A stretch of 64,000 nt of DNA from Lactiplantibacillus dongliensis. Its GTDB lineage: Bacteria; Bacillota; Bacilli; Lactobacillales; Lactobacillaceae. Shown here one piece after another: positions 38,755 through 47,993 of the stretch. Location of the stretch: the NCBI RefSeq assembly GCF_005405105.1, contig NZ_BJDK01000013.1, forward strand, positions 17,408 through 81,407. Direction: 5' to 3'. Each line of letters begins with the position of its first letter. Position 1 is the first letter of the stretch. Below the pieces are notes generated by a model, which saw only the letters and a program-made list of their open reading frames with translations, made no database searches and had not been told where the DNA came from. The position numbers and the translations under genes are program-made.

Positions 38755-39897
38755 TTATTTTTGATGAAAATAAGCAACCGTGCGGGCCCCCGCTTGACCA
38801 TCATTATGGGCATTCCATAAGCGGTTAAACGTGGCTAACTGCGTTGCGGTCGCCGTCGCTGGTTGTGCCAGCGCCTGATTCAGCGCCGTTACTGTCGTTA
38901 CCAATGGTCCGGGTGCCCACGACCGAAAATCAGCCTGTAACCCAACGCGCTGTTGGTAAGTTTGCCAGTCAAAAACATAGAATACCATTTTTTGACAATT
39001 TGGCAAGAGGGCGTAATCAAAAATCACAGATGAATAATCACTAATCAGGGTATCCGTGACCGTTAATAAATCGTCAGTACTAAAGTCCTCAGCCGTCGTT
39101 AACAAGTTCGGATACTGGGCTAATAGTTGGGCCGTCTGTGCTTGTAAGTGCGGATGTAGCTTTAAAACCAAGACTTGGTCAGCAGCCAACTGTACTTGTC
39201 CAAAATCAGCTGGCAAGCTAAAAGTTACACCCTCACGATACGTGGGCGCATATAAAATAATCCGCCGATGTCGCCAAGCTGGATGTGCGGCATAAATAGC
39301 TGACCGGGTCTGTGCAATCCAGGCTGGATCTTGATACCGATCAGAACGCGGATACCCTAACACGCGCATCCGCTGCGAATCAACACGATAACTCGTCGCA
39401 AAGACATCACCCATCTTCGCTGCGCCCACGACATAATCCGTAAAATGATCATAGACTTGCTGAAAGCGATGTCGGTCGGCTGCTGAACGTTGCTGGGTCT
39501 GCGGGTCTCCCCAACCAAACGCTTTAATCGCCCCGGCCGCATGCCAAAGCTGCACAATCCGTTGTGCCGGCCGCTTGGTTAACCCACCAATAAAGGCGTA
39601 ATAGTTGTCACAATACACCGTTGCTGCCCGTGTGATGACGGGCACTCCAGCCACGGCAAAATGAATTGAATCCCGAAATGGCACCACTTGAATACCCGCG
39701 GCCTTTAGAGTCAAAGCACCACTAGTCGCCGCCGGTAAGTAGTAAACCGTCAGTTGGGTTCCCAAACGAGCCTGCAACTGCTTAATAAACGTCAAGTTAT
39801 CCGCAAAACTCATCAAATAAATGACTTGCGTGGTGGCATGCCAATGGGTCAACCAGGACATCAATGACACGAGCCACATGTAAATCGTCTTCTTCAA
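38755..39897 (-). CDS. Second CDP-glycerol glycerophosphotransferase family protein
   Basis: A 380-residue paralogue-like transferase. QLWHAAGAIKAFGWGDP carries the first conserved His, ILYAPTYREGVTF and VLKLHPHL the nucleotide-binding region, and ISDYSSVIFDYALLP the final motif. A hydrophobic N-terminal segment (about 3-30) may dip into the membrane. It starts at TTG 39897 with an AAGGG site 7 bases upstream. It differs from the other family member mainly in the WHAAGAIKAFG block, suggesting a different acceptor or step. Confidence 0.85.
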   Translation of the reverse strand: MKKTIYMWLVSLMSWLTHWHATTQVIYLMSFADNLTFIKQLQARLGTQLTVYYLPAATSGALTLKAAGIQVVPFRDSIHFAVAGVPVITRAATVYCDNYYAFIGGLTKRPAQRIVQLWHAAGAIKAFGWGDPQTQQRSAADRHRFQQVYDHFTDYVVGAAKMGDVFATSYRVDSQRMRVLGYPRSDRYQDPAWIAQTRSAIYAAHPAWRHRRIILYAPTYREGVTFSLPADFGQVQLAADQVLVLKLHPHLQAQTAQLLAQYPNLLTTAEDFSTDDLLTVTDTLISDYSSVIFDYALLPNCQKMVFYVFDWQTYQQRVGLQADFRSWAPGPLVTTVTALNQALAQPATATATQLATFNRLWNAHNDGQAGARTVAYFHQK

Positions 39898-39933
39898 ACG
39901 TTAGCCCTTCCATTCCGCAAATTATACTCAGTA

Positions 39934-39942
39934 ATTATAGCA
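39934..39942 (-). promoter_or_regulatory. Extended -10 promoter of the teichoic acid cluster
   Basis: TGC precedes TATAAT (39939-39934) on the minus strand. A second TATAAT lies at 39926-39921. Confidence 0.5.
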
Positions 39943-39991
39943 TACTTCATTGCCAGGCTTCTGGCTACGCACAAAAGCTTAAGATTCAGTC

Positions 39992-40025
39992 AAAAAAGCG
40001 GCTAACCGGCCCTAGCCAGCTAACC
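39992..40025 (-). terminator. Terminator of the yitT-like gene
   Basis: GGTTAGCTGGC pairs with GCCGGTTAGCC (with G-U pairs, 4-base loop) and six Us follow on the minus strand. Confidence 0.85.
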
Positions 40026-40035
40026 ACTCGAGTTT

Positions 40036-40911
40036 TTACGGGTCCGGTTCGTAAAAATGACCCAGAATTTTAACGGTATCTGAGATGCTGACAAACGCAT
40101 GCGGGTCAGATTCCGCCATTGCAGCTGTTAATTCAGACATTTCATACCGGGTAATGACAGTAAACAAAATTGTCTTGTCATCATGGCGATAAGCCCCTTC
40201 AGCATTATGCACGATGGTCACCCCACGGCGAATCCGATTTTGAACACTATCAATCACGGTATTCGGTCGACTGGTAATAATCATCACCTGCATCTTTTGT
40301 TGGCGGGTATACGTCATATCGATGACCCGACCGTTAACCAACAACCCTAGGGCAGAATAAAAGGCATATGGCCAGCCATAAACAAAACCAGCCGCTAACA
40401 CGATAATCGCATTAAAGGCCATATTGATAGTCCCGATACTCCGACCCGTTTTCCGCCGCAAGACCAGTCCAATAATATCTAAACCACCAGTCGAAATCCC
40501 ATTTTTCAACGCTGTCCCGGTCCCAAAACCATTGACCGCACCCCCGAAAATCGCACAGATAATGGGATCATGCGTCAACGTTTCCGGGGCCACAATTTTA
40601 ATCATGATACTTGATAGCGCAACTGCCAAGAACGTATAAACGGTAAACCGGTGACCAATTGATCGCCAAGCAATCACAAACATTGGCACATTTAACAAGA
40701 ATAGCAATAACGCGGTTGAAAGCTGAACGGGCATAAACTTCGCCATCAAACTATTGATCAACTGGGCTAACCCGGTAATCCCTGACGAATAAATATGACC
40801 AGGCGTCCAGAAGAAGTTCATGGCGACAGACACTAAGATCGCATAAATAAACGCGGTCGACGCTTTAAACACATCGCGATGACGCTTAGTCAACTGCTGA
40901 AAATCGTCCAT
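40036..40911 (-). CDS. YitT family membrane protein (DUF161/DUF2179)
   Basis: A 291-residue protein with five to six hydrophobic helices in the first 200 residues. A cytoplasmic DUF2179 domain follows (about 210-285, VMIITSRPNTVIDSVQNRIRRG and KTILFTVITRYE). GISTGGLDIIGLVL is conserved in the family. Function is not established; YitT proteins are widespread in Firmicutes. ATG 40911 follows AAGGAGCGC. It is a single-gene unit. Confidence 0.9.
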   Translation of the reverse strand: MDDFQQLTKRHRDVFKASTAFIYAILVSVAMNFFWTPGHIYSSGITGLAQLINSLMAKFMPVQLSTALLLFLLNVPMFVIAWRSIGHRFTVYTFLAVALSSIMIKIVAPETLTHDPIICAIFGGAVNGFGTGTALKNGISTGGLDIIGLVLRRKTGRSIGTINMAFNAIIVLAAGFVYGWPYAFYSALGLLVNGRVIDMTYTRQQKMQVMIITSRPNTVIDSVQNRIRRGVTIVHNAEGAYRHDDKTILFTVITRYEMSELTAAMAESDPHAFVSISDTVKILGHFYEPDP

Positions 40912-41029
40912 TTTGCTTGCGCTCCTTTACGTTTTTTATCCTTGGCTATTGTACCATTAGAAACTGCGTTCAGCAGGTAAAATCAGCTTTCACTTGAAAG
41001 TCTCACACTTCTCAGTAAGCTCACAGAGA

Positions 41030-41566
41030 TTAATCCACTTTGGGCGCTTGAGCCCAGTACTTGTCAATAAAGTCCGCACGACCACCCGCTTCTTGCGCCG
41101 CAAAGACGACCGGATTATTCTTATAAAAACGCTGATGTTCGGCTGCCGCTGGATAAAACGGTTGGACAGCCTCAATCTTAGTCACGATTGGTTGATCAAA
41201 CAACGCGGACGCTTGCAGCTTAGCTTTAGACGCTTCGGCAATCTGCCGTTGCTGTGCGTTCTGCACAAAGATCACCGGGCGATAATTATCGCCACGATCC
41301 TGGAACTGCCCCATGGCATCGGTTGGATCTGTTTGATGCCAATAAATCTCAACTAAATCCGCATAACTGACCTTTGCTGGATCAAACGTGATTTTAACGG
41401 CTTCCGTATGGCCAGTCGTATGGGCCTTAACTTGTTCATAAGTTGGATTTTCAACATGCCCGCCAGTAAAACCAGACACGACACTGATAATGCCCGGTTG
41501 GCTGTCAAACGGCTTGACCATGCACCAGAAGCACCCACCGGCAAATATTGCTGTTTCAGTAGTCAT
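41030..41566 (-). CDS. msrA: Peptide methionine sulfoxide reductase MsrA
   Basis: A 178-residue enzyme reducing the S-epimer of methionine sulfoxide in proteins. The catalytic Cys lies in AGGCFWC (about 9-14), and [18 protein letters not shown] and [20 protein letters not shown] complete the active site. Two Cys in GCFWC are seen in several lactobacilli. No msrB is fused or adjacent. GGAGG precedes ATG 41566. Confidence 0.94.
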   Translation of the reverse strand: MTTETAIFAGGCFWCMVKPFDSQPGIISVVSGFTGGHVENPTYEQVKAHTTGHTEAVKITFDPAKVSYADLVEIYWHQTDPTDAMGQFQDRGDNYRPVIFVQNAQQRQIAEASKAKLQASALFDQPIVTKIEAVQPFYPAAAEHQRFYKNNPVVFAAQEAGGRADFIDKYWAQAPKVD

Positions 41567-41610
41567 TTAGATTCCTCCAATTAAATTTTAATCTAAACTT
41601 AACACTATCT

Positions 41611-41646
41611 AAAAAGAACGTCCAGTCGGCTGATTGGACGTTCTTT
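41611..41646 (-). terminator. Terminator of hisS-aspS
   Basis: AAAGAACGTCCAGTC pairs with GATTGGACGTTCTTT around a 4-base loop, with a run of Us on the minus strand. Confidence 0.9.
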
Positions 41647-41657
41647 CGGTGACCGAA

Positions 41658-43433
41658 TTATTTATCGTCAGGTTTGTTGATAAATAAGGCCAAATCTTGT
41701 AATTGTTGGTCAGAAACTTCCGCTGGCGCATTGGTCATTGGTTCCGACGCCTTTGAGTTCTTAGGAAAGGCGATGACTTCACGAATATTGTCATTACCAG
41801 AGAGCAACATGGCAAACCGGTCTAACCCAATAGCTAACCCGCCATGCGGTGGAAAGCCCATGTCTAAAGCATCTAGTAAGAAGCCAAATTGTTTTTGAGC
41901 ACGTTCTTTAGTGAAGTCCAGCGCTTTGAACATCTTTTCTTGTAATTCGCGGGTATGAATCCGGATGGAACCGCCACCTAATTCGTAACCGTTTAAGACG
42001 ATATCGTATGATTGGGCATGCGCCTTGTGGGGATCTTCACCGTCATTCAAGTAATGAACATCTTCTTCGTTAGGCATCGTGAATGGATGGTGGGCAGGTA
42101 CCCAGCGGGCAATCCCTTCATCGTATTCGAACAATGGCCAGTCAACGACCCAAAGATAGGCATACTTGTTTTCGTCGATCATGCCTTGTTCCTTGGCGAT
42201 GGCTTTCCGCAAATAACCTAAAGTATCCGAAACGACCTTGAAGTTATCCGCAGCGAATAACAGCAAGTCGCCTGGCTTGGCATCGGCAGCGGTCGTGATG
42301 GCTTCAAAATCATCCTTGAAGAACTTCGCAATTGGTCCGCTGAAGCTGTCATCGGTCACTTTCATCCAGGCTAAGCCCTTGGCGCCAAAGCGTTCAACAT
42401 GACTCGCATACGCATCAATGGCTTTCCGTGAATACTTATCAGCGCCACCTGGAACGGCGATCGCTTTAACCACGCCACCATTCTTAATCGCCCCTGAGAA
42501 GACCTTAAAGTCCGTATCGGCAAAGAGGCTAGACATGTCCTTTAATTCCATACCAAACCGGACATCCGGCTTATCGGAACCAAAACGATCCATTGCTTCT
42601 TGCCAAGTGATACGGGTGAATGGCGTCTTAACATCGACACCCTTCACATCATGCATGACTTTTTTGATCAAACCTTCCGTATAACTTTGGATTTCTTCCG
42701 CTGTTAAGAACGATGTTTCCATATCGATCTGCGTGAATTCTGGTTGCCGGTCGCCCCGCAAGTCTTCATCCCGGAAACAACGGGCAATTTGATAATACCG
42801 ATCAAAACCGGCACCCATTAACAATTGCTTAAATAATTGGGGTGATTGTGGTAAGGCATAGAAATGTCCTTGATAGACCCGTGAAGGGACCAAGTAGTCC
42901 CGGGCCCCTTCAGGCGTTGACTTAGTTAAGAATGGCGTTTCAATGTCATAAAAACCATTGGCGTCAAAATAACTGTGAACCGCTTGGGTGATGCCATTAC
43001 GAATCTTTAAACCGCGTTGCATTTCTGGCCGCCGTAAGTCTAAGTAACGATACTTCAACCGTAATTCATCTGACACATTGATGTCATCTTGAATGTAGAA
43101 AGGCGGCGTTTTGGCTTTGTTTAAAATCTTAGCATCATGAATTTCAACTTCGACTTTACCAGTCTTCATGTTCGGGTTAATCGCATCGCCATTCCGGCTA
43201 ACTACTTTCCCTTGGACTTCAATCACGTATTCACCACGTAATTGATCCGCAACATCTAAAGCGGTCTGTGAGAATTCTTGACTAAAGACTAATTGAACAA
43301 TACCTTCACGGTCACGTAAATCAATAAAAATCAAGCTCCCTAAATCCCGGCGCTTTTGGACCCATCCTTGTAAGATGACGTCTTGACCCAGGTAGTCTTC
43401 ATTAACTAACCCAGCATATGTGGTTCGTTTCAT
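41658..43433 (-). CDS. aspS: Aspartyl-tRNA synthetase
   Basis: A 591-residue bacterial-type class II synthetase. It has the N-terminal OB anticodon-binding domain ([23 protein letters not shown]). The catalytic core carries [12 protein letters not shown], the GAD insertion domain of bacterial AspRS (about 280-420), and motif 3 [13 protein letters not shown]. Discriminating and non-discriminating forms cannot be told apart by eye. It follows hisS by about 18 bases and shares its T-box. Confidence 0.97.
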   Translation of the reverse strand: MKRTTYAGLVNEDYLGQDVILQGWVQKRRDLGSLIFIDLRDREGIVQLVFSQEFSQTALDVADQLRGEYVIEVQGKVVSRNGDAINPNMKTGKVEVEIHDAKILNKAKTPPFYIQDDINVSDELRLKYRYLDLRRPEMQRGLKIRNGITQAVHSYFDANGFYDIETPFLTKSTPEGARDYLVPSRVYQGHFYALPQSPQLFKQLLMGAGFDRYYQIARCFRDEDLRGDRQPEFTQIDMETSFLTAEEIQSYTEGLIKKVMHDVKGVDVKTPFTRITWQEAMDRFGSDKPDVRFGMELKDMSSLFADTDFKVFSGAIKNGGVVKAIAVPGGADKYSRKAIDAYASHVERFGAKGLAWMKVTDDSFSGPIAKFFKDDFEAITTAADAKPGDLLLFAADNFKVVSDTLGYLRKAIAKEQGMIDENKYAYLWVVDWPLFEYDEGIARWVPAHHPFTMPNEEDVHYLNDGEDPHKAHAQSYDIVLNGYELGGGSIRIHTRELQEKMFKALDFTKERAQKQFGFLLDALDMGFPPHGGLAIGLDRFAMLLSGNDNIREVIAFPKNSKASEPMTNAPAEVSDQQLQDLALFINKPDDK

Positions 43434-43451
43434 TAACTTGTTTCCTCCCTG

Positions 43452-44735
43452 TTATTTAGCTGCCAATACTTGTTCAACATGGTTAAAGACATCGGCCATG
43501 GCAACCTGGGTTTCTTCACCCGTTGCCATTGACTTCAAGTTAACCACTTCGTTTTCCAACTCGCTATCCCCAATAGTCATCGTGTAACGGGCATTTAAAC
43601 GATCGGCACTCTTGAATTGTGCTTTTGGCTTACGATCTAAGTAATCGCGTTCAGCGGTTAACCCGGCACCCCGGACAGCTTGAACCAACTTTAAAGTCGT
43701 CGCATTTGCGGCGTCACCAATACCGACCACGTAAACATCTAATTGATCATCAGTTGGAAAGGCAATCTCTTCAGCATCCATCAAGACTAATAATCGTTCG
43801 ACGCCTAAGCCAAAACCGACTCCAGAAGTTTCGGGACCGCCTAATTCTTTAACTAAGCCATTATAACGACCACCGGCACAAATCGTCGTGTAGCCTTGCC
43901 CCAGTGACTTCGAATTCGTCATGATTTCAAAAATCGTATGGTTATAGTAATCCAACCCACGTACCATTGTCGCATCGATTTCAAATGGAATTTCTAAAGC
44001 CGTCAGTAATGCCTTAGCTTGTTCAAAGTGAGCTTTGGCTGCTGGCGTTAAGTAATCCAAAATTGACGGTGCATCGGCCACGAATTTTTGATCTTCAGGT
44101 GCCTTGCTATCTAAGACCCGTAATGGGTTCTTGTGCAAGCGTGCTTTGGAGTCATCACTTAATTCTTCAAAATGTGGTTCCAAGTAATCAATCAGGGCTT
44201 GTCGGTAATCATCACGCGTTTGTTGGTCACCCAACGTATTGATAACTAGCTTTAAGTCGTTGAGGCCAAATTTTTTAAGTAAATTAAAGCCCATGGCAAT
44301 GACTTCAACATCTAAAGCGGCACTTTCACTCCCGAAAGCTTCCACCCCGAGTTGATGAAATTCCCGTAACCGACCTGATTGCGGCCGTTCATAACGGAAC
44401 ATTGGTCCCATATAGTAGACCTTGTAAGGTTTCAACACTTGCGGACCATAGAGTTTATTTTCAACAAACGCCCGGACAACGCCGGCCGTTCCTTCTGGCC
44501 GTAAAGTAATGTGCCGATCACCCTTATCATGGAAATCGTACATTTCTTTAGTCACAATATCGGAAGTATCCCCCGCAGAACGTGAGAAAACTTCAAAATT
44601 TTCAAAAATTGGCGTCCGAATTTCTTTAAAACGATAGGTTTTAAAGACTTGACGCGCCGTTTCTTCGACATATTGCCATTTTTCACTATCACCTGGCAAA
44701 ATATCGGCGGTGCCTTTAGGCCGTTGGTATCTCAT
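43452..44735 (-). CDS. hisS: Histidyl-tRNA synthetase
   Basis: A 427-residue class II enzyme. Motif 2 [20 protein letters not shown], histidine-A motif [14 protein letters not shown] and motif 3 [16 protein letters not shown] are present, with a C-terminal anticodon domain. ATG 44735 ([14 protein letters not shown]) follows AGGAG. First gene of hisS-aspS behind the T-box leader, so its expression is expected to follow tRNA charging. Confidence 0.97.
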   Translation of the reverse strand: MRYQRPKGTADILPGDSEKWQYVEETARQVFKTYRFKEIRTPIFENFEVFSRSAGDTSDIVTKEMYDFHDKGDRHITLRPEGTAGVVRAFVENKLYGPQVLKPYKVYYMGPMFRYERPQSGRLREFHQLGVEAFGSESAALDVEVIAMGFNLLKKFGLNDLKLVINTLGDQQTRDDYRQALIDYLEPHFEELSDDSKARLHKNPLRVLDSKAPEDQKFVADAPSILDYLTPAAKAHFEQAKALLTALEIPFEIDATMVRGLDYYNHTIFEIMTNSKSLGQGYTTICAGGRYNGLVKELGGPETSGVGFGLGVERLLVLMDAEEIAFPTDDQLDVYVVGIGDAANATTLKLVQAVRGAGLTAERDYLDRKPKAQFKSADRLNARYTMTIGDSELENEVVNLKSMATGEETQVAMADVFNHVEQVLAAK

Positions 44736-44763
44736 CCTAATCTCCTCCTTCAATTCAAATCGA

Positions 44764-44985
44764 CAAAAAAAGCGCCCTTGATTGTTTATCCAAGGGCGCT
44801 TTTTTGCGCGGTACCACCTTTATGAGCACTAACTGATAACGTCTGTGTTAATAACAGGCGGAACTTTTCGTTCACCTCAAAAGCGTCTCCTCATTGCTCG
44901 CTATCCGGAATTCTCAGCACTACCGGTCTCTGGCTATAGCGTGGCACAATGCTCTTACTTTCTCTGCGGTCGATTTATTAACTTA
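44764..44985 (-). promoter_or_regulatory. T-box riboswitch of hisS-aspS, Asp-type specifier
   Basis: The minus strand has the T-box core AAGGTGGTACCGCGC at 44820-44806. A terminator follows, AGCGCCCTTG and CAAGGGCGCT with seven Us. In Stem I the arms CATTG/CAATG and AAAG/CTTT enclose the specifier loop; the codon position reads GAC followed by G, i.e. Asp. No CAC or CAT is found at that place. The operon would thus sense tRNA-Asp rather than tRNA-His. Confidence 0.88.
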
Positions 44986-44991
44986 TGATTA

Positions 44992-45020
44992 AAGTTACAC
45001 GACTCCGTTGGAAAAGTCAA
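44992..45020 (-). promoter_or_regulatory. Promoter of the hisS-aspS leader
   Basis: TTGACT (45020-45015) and TAACTT (44997-44992) are separated by 17 bases on the minus strand, just upstream of the T-box. Confidence 0.65.
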
Positions 45021-45062
45021 CTGACACCCGTAAAATGATGGCATAAAAACACGATTTATTAC

Positions 45063-45137
45063 GCTTGATGCTGGCTGGAACATAGTGGCCGCATTTGGCA
45101 GCCAACCGACCGGCGACAATTTTAACTAGCATCAAGC
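45063..45137. repeat. Long-range inverted repeat in the hisS / amidase intergenic region
   Basis: GCTTGATGCT at 45063-45072 is the exact complement of AGCATCAAGC at 45128-45137, and the pairing extends by two bases with a G-U. Inside, TGGCTG and CAGCCA can form a second stem. The divergent intergenic space from 45021 to 45210 has no ORF. It could be a structured RNA or a regulatory loop. Confidence 0.4.
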
Positions 45138-45210
45138 ATCGTTTCAGCACTTATTTAGTTAACCTTAACCGTTAAAATCGCTGACCGGCCTAAACGCAGT
45201 TCCTAATTTT

Positions 45211-45219
45211 TGGTATACT
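45211..45219 (+). promoter_or_regulatory. Extended -10 promoter of the amidase gene
   Basis: TGG directly precedes TATACT (45214-45219), about 47 bases before the start codon. Confidence 0.55.
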
Positions 45220-45265
45220 AATGATTACGTGTTTTAAACTCAAAAAAATTTAGTTGGTGAAATCC

Positions 45266-46114
45266 ATGCAAGTCTTCAAACGCTACTGGCGACAACTTGT
45301 CATTGCCGCCGTTTTTATCGGGCTCGTGGCCGGCTTCACGACCATTCTGGCCACTCATAATACTGCCGTCGTTAATATTGCTAACGTCAATATTCGTAAA
45401 GGCCCCGGCATGAGCTACAACGTCACCGATTCAACGACCAAAGGAACCAAAGTGCATATTATGCGGCGCAAAAACAATTGGCTGTACGTCCGCTATGCCG
45501 ATCATAAATTTGGTTGGATCGCCAGTTGGCTCGTCAATGAAAAGAACAGTCAATTGCATCAAACGACCAAGATCTCAGAAGCCACGATTGTGCTGGATCC
45601 AGGTCATGGTGGCTCCGATTCTGGGGCGCTGTCCAGTCAAGACAAAATGGAAAAGACCTATACGTTACGGGTAGCCCAAGTCGTGGCTAAGCGGTTACGC
45701 GCAGCCGGGGCCCACGTGGTGATGACCCGTGATAGCGATAAGTACGTTGGTTTAAGTGCACGGCCAGCCTTAGCGAACAAGTTACACGCCGATGCCTTTA
45801 TTAGCTTCCACTTTGATAGTTCGCCTGAAAATAATCAAGGTTCCGGGATTACCACTTACTATTATCACAAATCCACATCATTCGGCTTGGCAAAAGCGCT
45901 TAGCAGTAATGTCTCGGCCTTACCAATCAAAAGTAAAGGCGTTGAATTTGGTGATTTCTTAGTCATCCGTGACAATCAAGTCCCAGCCGTCTTAATGGAA
46001 CTTGGGTATATCAATGACGATACCGACTTTAAGACGATTAGCTCACAAAGATATCCGAATGAAGTCGCCCATGCGGTCTATGCGGGGCTCTCTAGTTACT
46101 TTGCTAATCATTGA
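45266..46114 (+). CDS. SH3b-containing N-acetylmuramoyl-L-alanine amidase
   Basis: A 282-residue cell-wall hydrolase that cuts the bond between muramic acid and the stem peptide. A signal anchor spans about 10-31. A bacterial SH3 domain at about 35-85 (VNIANVNIRKGPGMSYNV) probably binds wall. Amidase_3 occupies about 105-280, with zinc ligands in VLDPGHGGSDSGA, a conserved Glu further on, AFISFHFDSS and AVLMELGYI. ATG 45266 follows GGTG; longer TTG/GTG starts are less likely. It is a single-gene unit. Confidence 0.9.
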   Translation: MQVFKRYWRQLVIAAVFIGLVAGFTTILATHNTAVVNIANVNIRKGPGMSYNVTDSTTKGTKVHIMRRKNNWLYVRYADHKFGWIASWLVNEKNSQLHQTTKISEATIVLDPGHGGSDSGALSSQDKMEKTYTLRVAQVVAKRLRAAGAHVVMTRDSDKYVGLSARPALANKLHADAFISFHFDSSPENNQGSGITTYYYHKSTSFGLAKALSSNVSALPIKSKGVEFGDFLVIRDNQVPAVLMELGYINDDTDFKTISSQRYPNEVAHAVYAGLSSYFANH

Positions 46115-46159
46115 TAACATCAGTTATTGTTAGCTACAACCAAAAGCAGTTCAATTGCC

Positions 46160-46203
46160 AAAAAGGGTCCCTGTAATCAGTTAAGATTACAGGGACCCTT
46201 TTG
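46160..46203. terminator. Bidirectional terminator between amidase gene and zwf
   Basis: A 17-bp near-perfect stem (AAAGGGTCCCTGTAATC and complement, 6-base loop) with A/U tracts on both sides separates the converging genes. Confidence 0.92.
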
Positions 46204-46244
46204 ATTAATCATTATTAAAATTGGTACTAGCAAATTGCGTCATA

Positions 46245-47738
46245 CTAACGGTTTAGTAAGCCGCGTTCGACAAACCAAGTATCGGGTTGCCAAATCCATT
46301 GATTGCCATTCTTAGCCACTAAATCAAACGCCGCTTTTGGTCCCATCGTCCCGGCCGCATAAGTTGGCAATGGTTGGTCATCTTGATCCCAAGCTTGTCG
46401 AATCGTATCCACAATCCGCCATGATTGAGCAACTTCATCCCAGTGGGTAAAGTTAGTTGCATCGCCGGTAATGATATCATGCAACAATCGTTCATATGCT
46501 TCCGGTGTATTAGCCATCATTTGACTGTCATGCCGATACGATAATCTAATCGGCGTCGTCGTCGACTGGTTATCTAATGCCTTCCCATTCAAGCTCAATG
46601 AGAAGCCTTCTGTCGGTTGAATATAAATCGTTAAAATATTTTGCGTCGCAATTGCCGCATTAGCGGTTAAATTCTTAAAGACAATATTGATTCGCGTGCC
46701 TTTTTCAGTTAACCGTTTCCCAGTCCGAACATAGAACGGGACGCCTTGCCAACGTTCATTATCGATTTGAAATTTACCCGCGACAAACGTTTCCGTCCGT
46801 GATTGCGGATCGACGGCAGGTTCCTCACGATAACCCGCAAATTGCGCATTGTTCAAACTCCCCGCCGTATATTGACCCCGAACAAAGTTTTCAGCCACTT
46901 CAGCCGCGTTATAAATCCGAACCGCCTTTAATGCCGCTACTTTACCCGTTCGAATCGCCGCTTCAGACATCTTGGTCGGTAGTTCCATCGCCAATAAAGA
47001 CAACACTTGTAAGATATGGTTTTGAACCATGTCCTTCAAGGCCCCCGTCTGGTCATAGTAGCCGCCGCGTTGCTCAACACCTAACGCTTCAGCAAAAGTA
47101 ATCTGGACGTTATCAATATATTGATTGCTCCATTGCGATTCTAGCAAACTGTTAGTGGCCCGCAACGTCAAGATATTTTGAATCATTTCCTTACCTAAGT
47201 AGTGATCAATCCGGAAAATATCCTTTTCCGGGAAGACTTGGGTTAATTCTTGGCTTAGCTTATTCGCTGATTCATAGTCGGTCCCAAACGGCTTTTCGAG
47301 GACAACCCGGTTAAAGCCAGCCGTATCAATAATCTTAGCGGCTTTCAACTGCGTTACAATTTGACCGAAGAACCGCGGTGCCATTGCGAGGTAATACATC
47401 CGGTTACCTGCCAATTGATACTGTTGGTCTAGCTTATCGGCCAACTTGGCTAAAGTCTGATAATGACTGGCATCGCCAACATCGTGTGATTGGTAATAAA
47501 AATGCTGTAAAAAGGCACTTTGTTCCGGTTCCGTGGGATTTTGATCAGCAATCGCATCGGCGATTACTTCCCGAAAATGGTCATCACTCCATGGCCGCCG
47601 AGCCGTCCCAATCACCGCAAAATGGTTATTTAAGACTTGCTGCCGAAAAAGGCGGAAGAAGGCGGGATAAAGCTTCCGTTTCGCTAAATCCCCCGTCGCA
47701 CCAAAGAGCATCATTAAAACTGGTTCCGAATTGTTCAT
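46245..47738 (-). CDS. zwf: Glucose-6-phosphate 1-dehydrogenase
   Basis: A 497-residue enzyme oxidising glucose 6-phosphate to the lactone with NADP, the entry to the pentose phosphate/phosphoketolase routes. The dinucleotide fold FGATGDLAKRKLYPA and the active-site RIDHYLGKEMIQN are intact. ATG 47738 follows GGGTG. It is next to, but not in, the DUF4310 operon, which ends at its own terminator. A 17-bp inverted repeat lies in its upstream region. Confidence 0.96.
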   Translation of the reverse strand: MNNSEPVLMMLFGATGDLAKRKLYPAFFRLFRQQVLNNHFAVIGTARRPWSDDHFREVIADAIADQNPTEPEQSAFLQHFYYQSHDVGDASHYQTLAKLADKLDQQYQLAGNRMYYLAMAPRFFGQIVTQLKAAKIIDTAGFNRVVLEKPFGTDYESANKLSQELTQVFPEKDIFRIDHYLGKEMIQNILTLRATNSLLESQWSNQYIDNVQITFAEALGVEQRGGYYDQTGALKDMVQNHILQVLSLLAMELPTKMSEAAIRTGKVAALKAVRIYNAAEVAENFVRGQYTAGSLNNAQFAGYREEPAVDPQSRTETFVAGKFQIDNERWQGVPFYVRTGKRLTEKGTRINIVFKNLTANAAIATQNILTIYIQPTEGFSLSLNGKALDNQSTTTPIRLSYRHDSQMMANTPEAYERLLHDIITGDATNFTHWDEVAQSWRIVDTIRQAWDQDDQPLPTYAAGTMGPKAAFDLVAKNGNQWIWQPDTWFVERGLLNR

Positions 47739-47777
47739 TAAAATCACCCTTCTATTGCATTGTTCATTTATTAATTA

Positions 47778-47798
47778 AAGTTGATCTAGCATCAACTT
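47778..47798. promoter_or_regulatory. Perfect inverted repeat upstream of zwf
   Basis: AAGTTGAT-CTAGC-ATCAACTT has 8-bp perfect arms and a 5-base centre, about 40 bases before the zwf start. It is shaped like an operator and has no following U-run on either side. Confidence 0.4.
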
Positions 47799-47950
47799 AG
47801 TCTAGCCGCTAAAACCTAATGCCACTCGACTCTAACTATTAGTTTACCAATATCTAAGGACAATGGGGGTATATTTAGTCTCAATTGGGCCAAATAACCG
47901 ATTTATATGATTGAATCGCCATAGCTTTAAACAAAATGTTTAAAAGCAAC

Positions 47951-47980
47951 AAAAAAGCGCGATTCACGCTGAACCGCGCT
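47951..47980 (-). terminator. Terminator of the DUF4310 operon
   Basis: AGCGCG-G-TTCA and TGAA-T-CGCGCT pair on the minus strand, and six Us follow. It lies 14 bases past the aldolase stop. Confidence 0.85.
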
Positions 47981-47993
47981 GCTCGTCAGTTCA

